A DNA stretch of 64,000 nt from Candidatus Ozemobacteraceae bacterium (GTDB lineage Bacteria; Muiribacteriota; Ozemobacteria; Ozemobacterales; Ozemobacteraceae). Position numbers and translations under genes: made by a program. The notes beneath the pieces are model-generated. The model was not told the origin of the DNA, ran no database searches, and was given only the letters and a program-made list of their open reading frames with translations. Numbering within the stretch: position 1 is the first letter of the stretch; each line of letters opens with the position of its first letter. Shown here piece by piece: positions 33,714 through 40,610 of this stretch. The stretch lies in NCBI GenBank assembly GCA_035373905.1, contig DAOSOK010000023.1:22236-86235 (forward strand), written 5' to 3'.

Positions 33714-34842
33714 ACTGAGTGACTGATTCTTTGACAAGCGAACTGGTAGCCGCAAGGCGTATACTTTCGGGCTCCGGCCGGTCCTTGAAACGGGTGTCCG
33801 AAGCGGGTTTTCTATCGTTCGGTGACGTTCGTGCCAAACCCAAGGGGAAACAATAACCCAGGTATCCCACAGGTCCTCACCGAAAGCATACGTCAGAAGG
33901 CAAAAACTTCAAGAGGGGAGGACATCCCTCACCGGATGTCCATCGTCGTCCGCAGAAGAACCCTGCAGCGGGTCCGAACCGCATGAGGGGGTGGTGAACC
34001 CAGGGCGGTCGATCGAGCAAAACCCTGAAGGAGAGAAGGCCACGAGAGCTGCTTCGCCCTTGGTGAGTGAAATCGTCGAGTGTTCTCGAAGCGCGCGTGA
34101 TCGGGAGTAAAGCTCCAGGATAGGCCCAAGTCCAAGATGGAAGCCGGCTGTTTTCGGACAGCGAGGTGCCTGGTGGTGATGTGATCGAAGTGGGTAAGAC
34201 CCTTCGGTCGGGCGGGTGGTGCCGCCGGCAACACCAGGAAGGAAACCATGAAGGACAGGTAACGATGAAGGAGCAAGGGTCTGGAAAACGGTATCCATAT
34301 CGATCACGAGTCAAGCTCTGAAGGCCCCAACCCTAGGAGTGCCTGCGGGGTGGAATAAACCCGCGAGCCGTCCAAGATGGTATCTCTGTCAGGAGGTTGA
34401 GAAAGCCTGCAGATGGAGAGCGTCGGGCCTGAAAACCCGGTCGTCCCGTCCGACGGTGATGGCGCTGAAAGGGACAAAACCCAGGGAGATTCCGGCAGTC
34501 CGGCCGGTGTCGACCGATGATCAAACCTTGAAGTCGGCTGAAGCTCACAAGAGGATGTCTAACACTTGCAATCGCGGGTGTTGTGGCTGTGTCGAGGGCC
34601 TCGAGGACGTCGAAACGTCTGAGGCTTGGCGTAATCAATGCGCGTCATAGCGCAGCCATTCCAAAACTCTATAGAGCAGGTAACGACAAGAAGGGATGAA
34701 ACGTGGCGGTAACGTTGCGTTTCCATCGTCGGCCTATTTGATCTCCAGTAGGGAAAGCCAGTTCGCACTGATCTCTGATGAGGTCACTCAGTCTTTTTAG
34801 CTCATTTTTCGCCCCGCACAGAGTGCGGGGCGTTTTTGTTTC
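33714..34842 (+). ncRNA. Candidate long structured noncoding RNA (about 1.1 kb)
   Basis: The unit runs from a consensus promoter to an intrinsic terminator. No credible coding frame was found on either strand: the frames present lack ribosome sites and have low-complexity translations. Many inverted segments can pair: 33756-33770 with 33880-33894 (14 of 15 pairs), 33920-33927 with 33934-33941, 34169-34175 with 34232-34238, 34345-34349 with 34360-34364, 34421-34426 with 34450-34455, a two-part hairpin at 34598-34625 closed by a CGAA loop, 34639-34643 with 34650-34654, and 34695-34703 with 34718-34727. The word TCCAAGATGG occurs twice (34132, 34371) and CAGGTAACGA twice (34256, 34677). It does not look like rRNA, RNase P RNA, tmRNA or SRP RNA. 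Large ornate RNA classes such as GOLLD, ROOL or OLE, or an ORF-less intron, are possible relatives that I could not test. Confidence 0.7.
34811..34840 (+). terminator. Intrinsic terminator of the long RNA candidate
   Basis: GCCCCGCAC (34811-34819) pairs with GTGCGGGGC (34823-34831) around a three-base loop, followed by GTTTTTGTTT. Confidence 0.92.
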
Positions 34843-34969
34843 CTCCGCATTTCCTGTGGGAACTCGGCGTCTTCACCAACCTTCTCATGGATTGCCGCTG
34901 TGATCACGGTGCTCTGGCATGGTGTGGGATGTCTTGTCAGCCTGCATCACGAGGTATGGCAGGACGACG

Positions 34970-35395
34970 TCAGGGGCGCCCCCATTCGAGATGGCGGATT
35001 TTTGGAATACCGCCTTCATCCGAGACGATCACGGTCACTGCTTCGGCGAAATCCGACCCGGAGATGGAAATATATGCCCATCCCCTGTCTTCCGGTTGGC
35101 GGTCAGGCCAGGAATCCAGAAATTCCGAATGCCCATCGACCTTTGCCGGCTCCGATCCGTAGGAGGTCATCTCTTCATATTGCCGTGCGAGCTTGTCAGG
35201 GTTCCAGATTTTCTGTTGCTTCACGGTCAGCAGGGCGTGCGCATCCGGGTATCGGTGTTCGGTGAGGGCCTGGGCAAACCTGGTACCCGTCTCGAGTGTG
35301 ACCCGCCTGTTGTCGCTCGAGAAACATCCAAGCGGGAGGGCGATGGCACAGCAGGCGGCGAACATCATCAGGCGGCGGATTACGCGCCCGAGCAT
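34970..35395 (-). CDS. Small putative lipoprotein of unknown function
   Basis: A 141-residue protein from the ATG at 35395 (a TTG at 35407 is in frame). The N-terminus has arginines, a hydrophobic core and a lipobox-like ALPLGC, so it is probably lipidated and anchored in the envelope. The mature part includes TGTRFAQALTEHRYPDAHALLT, resembling small NTF2-like or DUF3887-type secreted domains, but the match is too weak to name. It overlaps the end of the preceding 67-residue gene on the same strand, so the three small minus-strand genes here may be one operon. Confidence 0.65.
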   Translation of the reverse strand: MLGRVIRRLMMFAACCAIALPLGCFSSDNRRVTLETGTRFAQALTEHRYPDAHALLTVKQQKIWNPDKLARQYEEMTSYGSEPAKVDGHSEFLDSWPDRQPEDRGWAYISISGSDFAEAVTVIVSDEGGIPKIRHLEWGRP

Positions 35396-35583
35396 CGAGG
35401 CTTGCAATCGAAGCGTACTGTGAGTTTGTCAGCGTCGCACTCCCCGATGCCGACATCGGTCGTTGCGTCGGAAAGATGATCGATGACGGTGTCTTCAAGC
35501 CCTCCGTCAACGAGGTAGGAAAAGAACTTCCCGGCCATTTCCTCGGCCCGTTTCCCTTCGAACGTGATCGTGACCTTCTTCAT
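35380..35583 (-). CDS. Small conserved-looking protein, unknown function
   Basis: A 67-residue protein. The ATG at 35583 is preceded by an AAGGGAGA site at good spacing; an upstream in-frame ATG at 35598 would include that site. The sequence starts MKKVTITFEGKRAEEMAGKF and has three cysteines in its last third (GECDADKL, FDCKPRC). No signal peptide or recognised domain is seen. Its 3' end overlaps the lipoprotein gene start by 16 bases. Confidence 0.55.
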   Translation of the reverse strand: MKKVTITFEGKRAEEMAGKFFSYLVDGGLEDTVIDHLSDATTDVGIGECDADKLTVRFDCKPRCSGA

Positions 35584-35658
35584 GGAATCTCCCTTCATGA
35601 AAAAATATCTAAAATATAAATATTACCATATAAAGGCATGGAGCACTCCGAGCGACTG

Positions 35659-35913
35659 TCAGTGCTGTGGCGGTGCGGCGGAGGGATCGACGGCTTGTTC
35701 GGAGTCACGAAACACCCGGGTGTTCACGGATTCAAACTTCAGAGCCGTTTCGAAAATACTGGCAGCTTCCTCATCCAGTTTCTGCCGGCCGAGTTTGATT
35801 CCTTTTTTCAGAAGCTCCGCCACGGACTCAGCCTGAACGGGCCCCGTGCTGGCCACGGTCAGGTCAGAAGTGATTACGCCAGCCATCACCTGCTTTCCGC
35901 TGCTTCTCTGCAT
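35659..35913 (-). CDS. Small protein, unknown function
   Basis: An 84-residue protein. The ATG at 35913 was chosen because it follows a strong AGGAGG ribosome site at about six bases; the frame continues upstream but without such a site. The middle part (SVAELLKKGIKLGRQKLDEEAASIFETALKFES) looks like one amphipathic helical pair, similar to a TPR-like hairpin. No signal peptide is visible. It leads the short minus-strand group with the 67-residue gene (75-base gap) and the lipoprotein. Confidence 0.55.
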   Translation of the reverse strand: MQRSSGKQVMAGVITSDLTVASTGPVQAESVAELLKKGIKLGRQKLDEEAASIFETALKFESVNTRVFRDSEQAVDPSAAPPQH

Positions 35914-35998
35914 ACGATCCTCCTGAACGGTTGAAGCCGTATCCGTGATGATACATCCGGTCAGGATGCGCTGCGAAGAACATTCTTGGATGAAAGCG

Positions 35999-36040
35999 CA
36001 CCCCCCATCACCGCGGGGCCGGCGATGGGGGGTGTATTTT
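35999..36040. terminator. Strong hairpin, possible terminator
   Basis: CACCCCCCATC (35999-36009) pairs with GATGGGGGGTG (36024-36034), followed on the plus strand by TATTTT. No plus-strand gene precedes it in this region. It may therefore be a boundary element, or a leader structure for the minus-strand group. Confidence 0.5.
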
Positions 36041-36086
36041 GAGGGGGACTTATTGATTCCTGCATGACAAAAGCCAATTTCATGCT

Positions 36087-36153
36087 CCCGTTCGTGCCGA
36101 GCCTGTTGAAGCACGAGAGGCCATCGCTCTTCGACAAGCTCAGGGCGAACGGG
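36087..36153. repeat. Dispersed inverted repeat, CGTTCGTGCCGAGCCTGT family
   Basis: The left arm starts CCCGTTCGTGCCGAGCCTGT and the right arm ends with its approximate inverse, CTTCGACAAGCTCAGGGCGAACGGG in reverse sense. Related copies lie at 43646-43715 and 58045-58109, with a half-copy at 7404-7431. All are intergenic and about 65-70 bp. Confidence 0.85.
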
Positions 36154-36173
36154 TGGCTTTCATTCTGCAGGGC

Positions 36174-36632
36174 TCAATGGAACCAGGTCTTCTGCAGGGC
36201 GGTGACGGCTTCGTTTGCGGCCTTGATGAGGGCTTCGGCGGAGATGTTGCTGCCGACGGCGCCGATCATCCACTGGCGTGGGGTGAGGTTCCCCTGCTTG
36301 CAGATCCGTTCCATTTCCTGGCCGATGTTCTTGCCTCGCATGAATTCGTCGATTTGATAGCTGATGATATATCAGAGGGGATAATCGCTCAGATACAACG
36401 GGTAGGCGAGCATGTGCGAGTAGATGCCGAGCACTGTGCTGTCCTTGATGCCGAAGACCGGCGCGTAATAGGCGTTCCAGACGTCTTTCGCGATCGTGAT
36501 GACCGCTTCCTTCAACTGGGCCGGGGTTGCCTCGGGGTGCTAGTACAACCAGCGCCAGAAGCGCAGATCGACCAGCGAGACGCCGGCGATCTCGTAGGCC
36601 GACCAGAACGTGTCGAGGGTGTTGGTCGACAT
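36174..36632 (-). pseudogene. C-terminal fragment of a metallopeptidase-like gene with two in-frame stops
   Basis: One minus-strand frame of 153 codons stays in register but contains TAG at 36540-36542 (codon 31) and TGA at 36372-36374 (codon 87). Its translation is protein-like throughout: TLDTFWSAYEIAGVSLVDLRFW, DVWNAYYAPVFGIKD, IYSHMLAYPLYLSDYPL, YQIDEFMRGKNIGQEMERIC. I think this resembles the C-terminal part of an M3-like zinc peptidase family, without certainty. The zinc-binding half is absent. The break point lies next to the toxin-antitoxin pair, so that locus may have replaced the 5' part. Confidence 0.7.
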
Positions 36633-36703
36633 GTTTGCATGTTTTCTAAATCATGCAATCATTCTTATTGAGACCGGAATTTCGTTTGCAAGGGGGGATT
36701 TCC

Positions 36704-36952
36704 ATGAAAACGCTTACGTTGCGCCTGACGGATGAAATGCACAAGGAACTGAAGGTCCTGTCCGCCTCCACCGGAATTGCTATGTCCGATCTTCTCATGA
36801 AAGCCGTTCAGATCATTACGAAACAAAAAGGAATAGAGGAAACGACCTTTGCCGAGGCCTTCGAGAAGTCTCTGTCATCTGCCGAGGAAAAAGAGATCCG
36901 GCGCTATACCAGAAAACAGCTCGATGAATTTGCCGGGGAAGATCGTATCTGA
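36704..36952 (+). CDS. Ribbon-helix-helix antitoxin-like protein
   Basis: An 82-residue protein. The ATG at 36704 follows an AGGGGGGAT ribosome site. The N-terminus MKTLTLRLTDEMHKELKVLS and the following helix (GIAMSDLLMKAVQII) form a ribbon-helix-helix DNA-binding fold; the acidic C-terminal half would bind the toxin. Its stop overlaps the PIN-domain gene start by one base, the standard antitoxin-then-toxin order. Such antitoxins usually repress their own promoter, which should lie just upstream (about 36640-36700). Confidence 0.85.
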   Translation: MKTLTLRLTDEMHKELKVLSASTGIAMSDLLMKAVQIITKQKGIEETTFAEAFEKSLSSAEEKEIRRYTRKQLDEFAGEDRI

Positions 36953-37455
36953 TGCCGATTCCCTTGCGATTGTTTCTTGATGCCTGCATCCTGGTCACTG
37001 CCGCGAACTCTCCAGAGGGCGGAAGCGCTCGCCTTCTGAATATCGCGGCTGAAAGCAAGGTCCGGCTTTCCGCAACCCGTCTCGTCATGCACGATGCCAA
37101 GGTCAATATCAATGATCTTCTCGGCCGGCCTTTATGGGTCTGGTTTTGCCGTATCATCGGGCCCTTGCGCCTGTCGCTGTGCGATTCTCCAACCGCCGCT
37201 GAAAAGGCCAGGTGGGCGAAGCTTACTTTCCCGAAAGATACGCACGTCTTGGCCGGCACCATCAAGGCAAAAGCCGACATTCTCATTTCTCTCGATCGGC
37301 GCCATATTCTGAACCAGTCGGTTCAGGAGGCATTTCCCATCCCGATCATGTCTCCCGGCGAATTCCTTCAAAAATATGGTTTTGTTGAGCCCAGACCGAC
37401 TGACCACCCCCCGAAAAAACGGCCGCTCACGGAATCGGTGCACAAAAAAAGGTGA
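36952..37455 (+). CDS. PIN-domain toxin (VapC-like ribonuclease)
   Basis: A 167-residue protein. PIN-family features: Asp10 in LFLDACILVTAA, then KDTHVLAGTIKAKADILISLDRRHIL, containing the conserved acidic positions Asp96, Asp109 and Asp115 that bind metal. PIN toxins cleave RNA and arrest growth unless held by the antitoxin. The middle acidic position is less clear (HDAKVNIND), so activity is not assured. The C-terminus has a basic, proline-rich tail of about 20 residues beyond the usual domain. The start overlaps the antitoxin stop. Confidence 0.85.
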   Translation: MPIPLRLFLDACILVTAANSPEGGSARLLNIAAESKVRLSATRLVMHDAKVNINDLLGRPLWVWFCRIIGPLRLSLCDSPTAAEKARWAKLTFPKDTHVLAGTIKAKADILISLDRRHILNQSVQEAFPIPIMSPGEFLQKYGFVEPRPTDHPPKKRPLTESVHKKR

Positions 37456-37458
37456 CCA

Positions 37459-37809
37459 ATGAATCGACGAATGCGGAAAAAACGCCATGTCGGGGAATAC
37501 CAGAAACTCGCTTTCTATCTGCGTTTCCGAGTGAAGCCTGACGCGAAAGACCTGGATTATATGGGCTTCTGGGAATAATTCATCCTCGATGCCGTCGAAG
37601 CGAATCTGCTCGGCTATGGCGGCGGTTCCGGAGAATACTGGGATGGCTTCGTAGACCGCATGGATAATCGTTCTCGCGGGAAACGGTGCGGCTCGGTCAC
37701 CTCTCAACAGCATGCCGCATTGTCCGCCTGGCTGACCGCCCACCCTCGGGTTTATGACTTGTATGTGGGTCCGCTGATCGACGGCTGGTACGGCCCTTTT
37801 GAAAAGTGA
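37459..37809 (+). pseudogene. YggL/DUF469-like gene with an in-frame stop
   Basis: The frame opens at ATG 37459, three bases after the PIN toxin stop, and reads MNRRMRKKRHVGEYQKLAF. It meets TAA at 37576-37578 (codon 40), then continues in the same register to TGA 37807-37809. The continuation (FILDAVEANLLGYGGGSGEYWDGFV, then VYDLYVGPLIDGWYGPFEK) has the length and motifs of the YggL 50S-ribosome-binding family (about 110 residues). A single substitution therefore interrupts an otherwise intact gene. Sequencing error, a true pseudogene or readthrough cannot be told apart here. Confidence 0.75.
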
Positions 37810-38086
37810 CGATGTGCGAGAACTGTTCTCCAACTTCACTACTTGCCGCCGGCCTTCCCCCTCAAACTATGACATTTATGGGCTTCCCCAACCCCCCCGC
37901 CCGGAGCCGGGACAGCAGGTAGCGCGGCCCCGGACGGGCCACCCGACCGGGAACGCCGCGCCCAGGAACATTTCAACGGTAGCGGCCCGCCCAGGAGCCC
38001 GGATCGTAGGCCGCTCTCTATTTTCCTTTCCCCGCCCATCCGGCCTGCTCCGGGAGATGCTTACCGGCTTTTCGTTCGTCCGGTCG

Positions 38087-38112
38087 TGCTTTTTGGCTTG
38101 CGCCAAAAAGCA
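38087..38112. terminator. Perfect hairpin in a 400-bp gene-free gap
   Basis: TGCTTTTTGGC and GCCAAAAAGCA form an eleven-base-pair stem with a TTGC loop, so each strand carries a T-run in one arm. The gap 37810-38215 otherwise shows only GC-rich sequence without a credible gene, plus a promoter-like site at its end. Confidence 0.6.
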
Positions 38113-38147
38113 GGGGTGAGGCTTGGCTCCGGGGGCTCCATTGAAAG

Positions 38148-38176
38148 TTGTTCCTTGGCGGGTAATTTGGTAAAAT
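38148..38176 (+). promoter_or_regulatory. Possible sigma-70 promoter
   Basis: TTGTTC (38148-38153), 17 bases, then TAAAAT (38171-38176), 40 bases before the start of the low-GC gene pair. Confidence 0.5.
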
Positions 38177-38215
38177 GCTCAAAAAGATTCATTTGGAGGA
38201 GGCCTGTTTGTTGTC

Positions 38216-38767
38216 ATGAAACAGCGTTCAGTCCGGGTTATCCTAACGTTCTTCCCATTGTTCTTGCTGGGGACGTTCCTTCTCGCGGCCCAACCGGAAA
38301 CACCTTTGGTCTTTTCTCTGGAACTCTTGTTAAATGGCTCGTCCACATACATCCCAGGTTCATTATCCTCTAAGAATGATGCCAATCCCAAAAATAGGAT
38401 GTTTCCAAATTACCCGACCGGCGAAACTCTCCATTGCGATATCACCCTGGAAATCTACTTCGTAGGTGGGACCTCATCTGTGGAACCTTCAAAGCGTTTA
38501 TCTGTGTCTTGCCGCCTTCCGCCCCCAGGTTTGGGCCTCAACGGTATCCCAATGGCCATCGAGGAACTTAGACGAGCCCGAGCCTTGCTGTGGGAAGAGG
38601 CAAAGAAGATCATCTATGAATATGAAAAAAAACCAAAGGTAGATTGGGTTCGGCTAAAAAAGGTGGAATATCAAACAAACAAAACGGAACCCATCTTCAC
38701 AACATCCTTTATCCGGACTAATATCTCCGGCGCGCCAGGGCATACTTCTATTCCGTCTGATTTTTAA
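38216..38767 (+). CDS. Secreted protein of unknown family, low GC
   Basis: A 183-residue protein. Residues 1-25 are a Sec signal peptide (MKQRSVRVILTFFPLFLLGTFLLAA). The remainder has no domain I recognise; it includes LHCDITLEIYFVGG and a helical stretch AIEELRRARALLWEEAKKIIYEYEKK. A GGAGGAGG site lies unusually far (about 14 bases) upstream of the ATG. Base composition is visibly lower in GC than the rest of the window and similar to the next gene, suggesting the two arrived together. The 17-base gap to the ankyrin gene implies cotranscription. Confidence 0.7.
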   Translation: MKQRSVRVILTFFPLFLLGTFLLAAQPETPLVFSLELLLNGSSTYIPGSLSSKNDANPKNRMFPNYPTGETLHCDITLEIYFVGGTSSVEPSKRLSVSCRLPPPGLGLNGIPMAIEELRRARALLWEEAKKIIYEYEKKPKVDWVRLKKVEYQTNKTEPIFTTSFIRTNISGAPGHTSIPSDF

Positions 38768-38784
38768 TAGTTGGAGGCGAAAGA

Positions 38785-39483
38785 ATGAAATCTCCCTCAA
38801 AGCTATGGTTGATTCTCCTATCCTTCCTTTTCCTCGGAGTCTTGGGGTATACCCAGGAAGTAGAAAAGGGCGCTAATACCCCGCCTTTGATCCTGCTCAT
38901 TCAGAACAACAGTAACCTCCAGATGATAAAAAATTTCGTTGCCAAACACCCTGCAAGCGTTGCTCTGCCAAAAGCGGATCAGGTAGGAAAGAACCTAGGC
39001 ACTCCCCTGCATCATGCCTGTTTTGGTGGCCGAAAAGAGATAATTGCCTTTCTGTTGTCGGTTGGGGCTGATCCAAATTGCCGTGACTCAGCAGATAAAA
39101 CGCCCTTCCATTCAGCGGCAGTGACTACTGACCCGGAAACTCTTCAGTTACTAATCAGACACGGCGCGGACATCAACGCCAGATCTTATGGTCGAATCTC
39201 TCCAGTCTTGGAAATATTCTCCGCAGTCGGTTTTGAAAGAACAGATCAAGATGCCATTATGGAAGAGAACCTCCGTTTTCTCCTCCCCATCTCTAACCTT
39301 ACCGACGAGGACGTCTCGACAATGATCGACTTTACTAAAGCCATCAAGGACATTTCACCTTCAACGGTGATTCAATCCCGTCGGCGCAAGCTGTTGATCG
39401 TCAAACAATTTCTTGATGACAAAGTTCGGGGGAACGAAGCATTGAATGAATTCATTGCTTCGCTCGATAGAACAAAAAAATAA
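38785..39483 (+). CDS. Exported ankyrin-repeat protein, low GC
   Basis: A 232-residue protein with a signal peptide (LWLILLSFLFLGVLGYTQ). Residues about 70-140 hold two to three ankyrin repeats: GTPLHHACFGGRKEIIAFLLSVGADPNCRDSADKTPFHSAA, then TLQLLIRHGADINARS. The C-terminal 80 residues are helical and unassigned. Ankyrin repeats mediate protein binding; export of such proteins is common in bacterial interaction systems, sometimes as immunity or inhibitor proteins. GC content matches the preceding gene and not the flanks, consistent with horizontal acquisition as a pair. Confidence 0.8.
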   Translation: MKSPSKLWLILLSFLFLGVLGYTQEVEKGANTPPLILLIQNNSNLQMIKNFVAKHPASVALPKADQVGKNLGTPLHHACFGGRKEIIAFLLSVGADPNCRDSADKTPFHSAAVTTDPETLQLLIRHGADINARSYGRISPVLEIFSAVGFERTDQDAIMEENLRFLLPISNLTDEDVSTMIDFTKAIKDISPSTVIQSRRRKLLIVKQFLDDKVRGNEALNEFIASLDRTKK

Positions 39484-39598
39484 GGTAGAAGTTTTCAGGC
39501 CCCACCCCCAGCCGGAAAACCATATACGCCAGATTTGGGCCTGCTTCCTGTCCGGTGTACTGCTGGTGTGTATCAGACGCACCAGAGGTACACCGTTT

Positions 39599-39655
39599 GA
39601 GTTCCGGGGACGTGATACCGAACTCTCAGAGTTCGGTATCACGTCCCCGGAACTC
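39599..39655. repeat. Perfect 57-bp palindrome, GGGGACGTGATACCGAA type, copy 2
   Basis: Exact 28-base arms (39599-39626 and 39628-39655) surround a single C. The core arm matches the element at 2563-2605. Short CCGGAACTC repeats continue to its right. It lies between the convergent ankyrin gene and the minus-strand propeller-like gene. Confidence 0.92.
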
Positions 39656-39677
39656 CGGAACTCGGAACTCAAGCGAT

Positions 39678-40610
39678 TCAGGGATGGAGGTCGGCGAGTG
39701 TCGCGATGTTGTCGAACGCGGCCACGCCGAGCGAGGCCGGGAAGAATACGTAGAGCGATCCTCCGCGCATGCAGATCATGGGCAGGGAGGTCTCGATCAG
39801 GACCTGGAACGTGTCGCCTGCGAGATACCCGACGCCGCGCGTGGTCGAAACGAGAAGACCCTTGCGCGGGTGGAGCGCCACGCCGGTGATGGGGTGCGGC
39901 ACGAGCGCGGGAAGCGGCGTCGCCTGGCCGGTGCCCGGAACCACCTCGTAGACTCTGCGGCCGGCGGCGACGAAGACCTGCGAATCGGTTCCGGCGACGC
40001 CGGCGATCTCGCCTTCGATCTCGAGAATCTTTTCGAACCCCTTGGTGAGGCCGCCTTTTTTTATCCGGTACAGCTCGTTCTTGCCGCCGGGACGCGATAC
40101 GGCGATGAACAGGGTGTCGCCCGCGCCGGCGAACAGCCGCCCGTAGAGCGCGGGGAGCTGGGCGATCGCCTGAAACGGAACGACCGGGAGATCGGCCGTC
40201 GTGTCGGCCGTCGGGGCCGGCGCGGTGAGGAAGCCGAACTTGGTGACCGTGGAGACGATCATGGCGCCGTTGTCGAGATGGACGAAGCCGGTGAAGGGCG
40301 TCGACGTTTTTGCCCGGAAGCCGTTGGCCGGGCTGACGATGCGGCGGTCGTCGAAGCCGATCCAGGGCCGGCCGTTCGCATCGACCGAAAAACGCATCTC
40401 GGGAATGCGAAGCCGCGCGTCTTCGGCGGCCGTGTGGCTCATCGGCGGCTGCACCCACCGCACGACGATCGGGCAGGAAGCCGGGATGGCGACCGTCGTG
40501 TTCAGCAGTGCCTCGGTTCCGGTCTGGTCCTGGGCGGCCAGGGGAGAGACGCCGGCGAGAGCGAGAATGAGAATGGTCATTGATATATAAGAAGAAAAAT
40601 TACTTTTCAT
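39678..40610 (-). CDS. Exported beta-propeller-like protein, unknown function
   Basis: A 310-residue protein from ATG 40610, which follows a GGAGGA site at seven bases. The signal peptide is SYISMTILILALAGVSPLAAQ. The mature part shows repeated short beta units with GxDxR/F spacing (RPWIGFDDRRIVSP, GRLFAGAGDTLFIAVSRPGG, GVALHPRKGLLVSTTRGVGYLAG), consistent with a small propeller of NHL/WD-like type. No catalytic motif is evident. Its start overlaps the stop of the upstream Ser-rich TPR gene on the same strand by 11 bases, so the two are probably one operon. Confidence 0.65.
   Translation of the reverse strand: MKSNFSSYISMTILILALAGVSPLAAQDQTGTEALLNTTVAIPASCPIVVRWVQPPMSHTAAEDARLRIPEMRFSVDANGRPWIGFDDRRIVSPANGFRAKTSTPFTGFVHLDNGAMIVSTVTKFGFLTAPAPTADTTADLPVVPFQAIAQLPALYGRLFAGAGDTLFIAVSRPGGKNELYRIKKGGLTKGFEKILEIEGEIAGVAGTDSQVFVAAGRRVYEVVPGTGQATPLPALVPHPITGVALHPRKGLLVSTTRGVGYLAGDTFQVLIETSLPMICMRGGSLYVFFPASLGVAAFDNIATLADLHP

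Noticed and set aside
33731..33765. Second TTGACA with a downstream TATACT
   Set aside because: The spacer is 23 bases, too long for a sigma-70 promoter; the element at 33679-33707 has the ideal 17.
33877..34314. Several 100-145-codon minus-strand frames inside the long RNA unit
   Set aside because: Three overlapping frames are open at once, their products are low-complexity (Ser/Pro/Arg-rich), and none has a ribosome site or recognisable motif. Open frames here follow from base composition of structured RNA.
34774..34790. CTGATGAG resembling a hammerhead ribozyme core at the end of the long RNA
   Set aside because: The paired CGAAA core and stem II/III geometry are absent.
33714..34842. 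Long RNA as a group II intron
   Set aside because: I could not find a convincing 34-nt domain V hairpin, a GTGYG 5' end or an intron-encoded reverse transcriptase. Not excluded: this needs a covariance-model search.
36372..37578. In-frame stops in the peptidase-like and YggL-like genes as recoded codons (selenocysteine, alternative code)
   Set aside because: The three stops are TGA, TAG and TAA, intact genes in the window use all three as terminators, and no recoding structure was seen. Decay is simpler.
40201..40590. Plus-strand frames opposite the propeller-like and Ser-rich TPR genes
   Set aside because: No ribosome sites or domains, whereas the minus-strand genes have clear starts and signal peptides.
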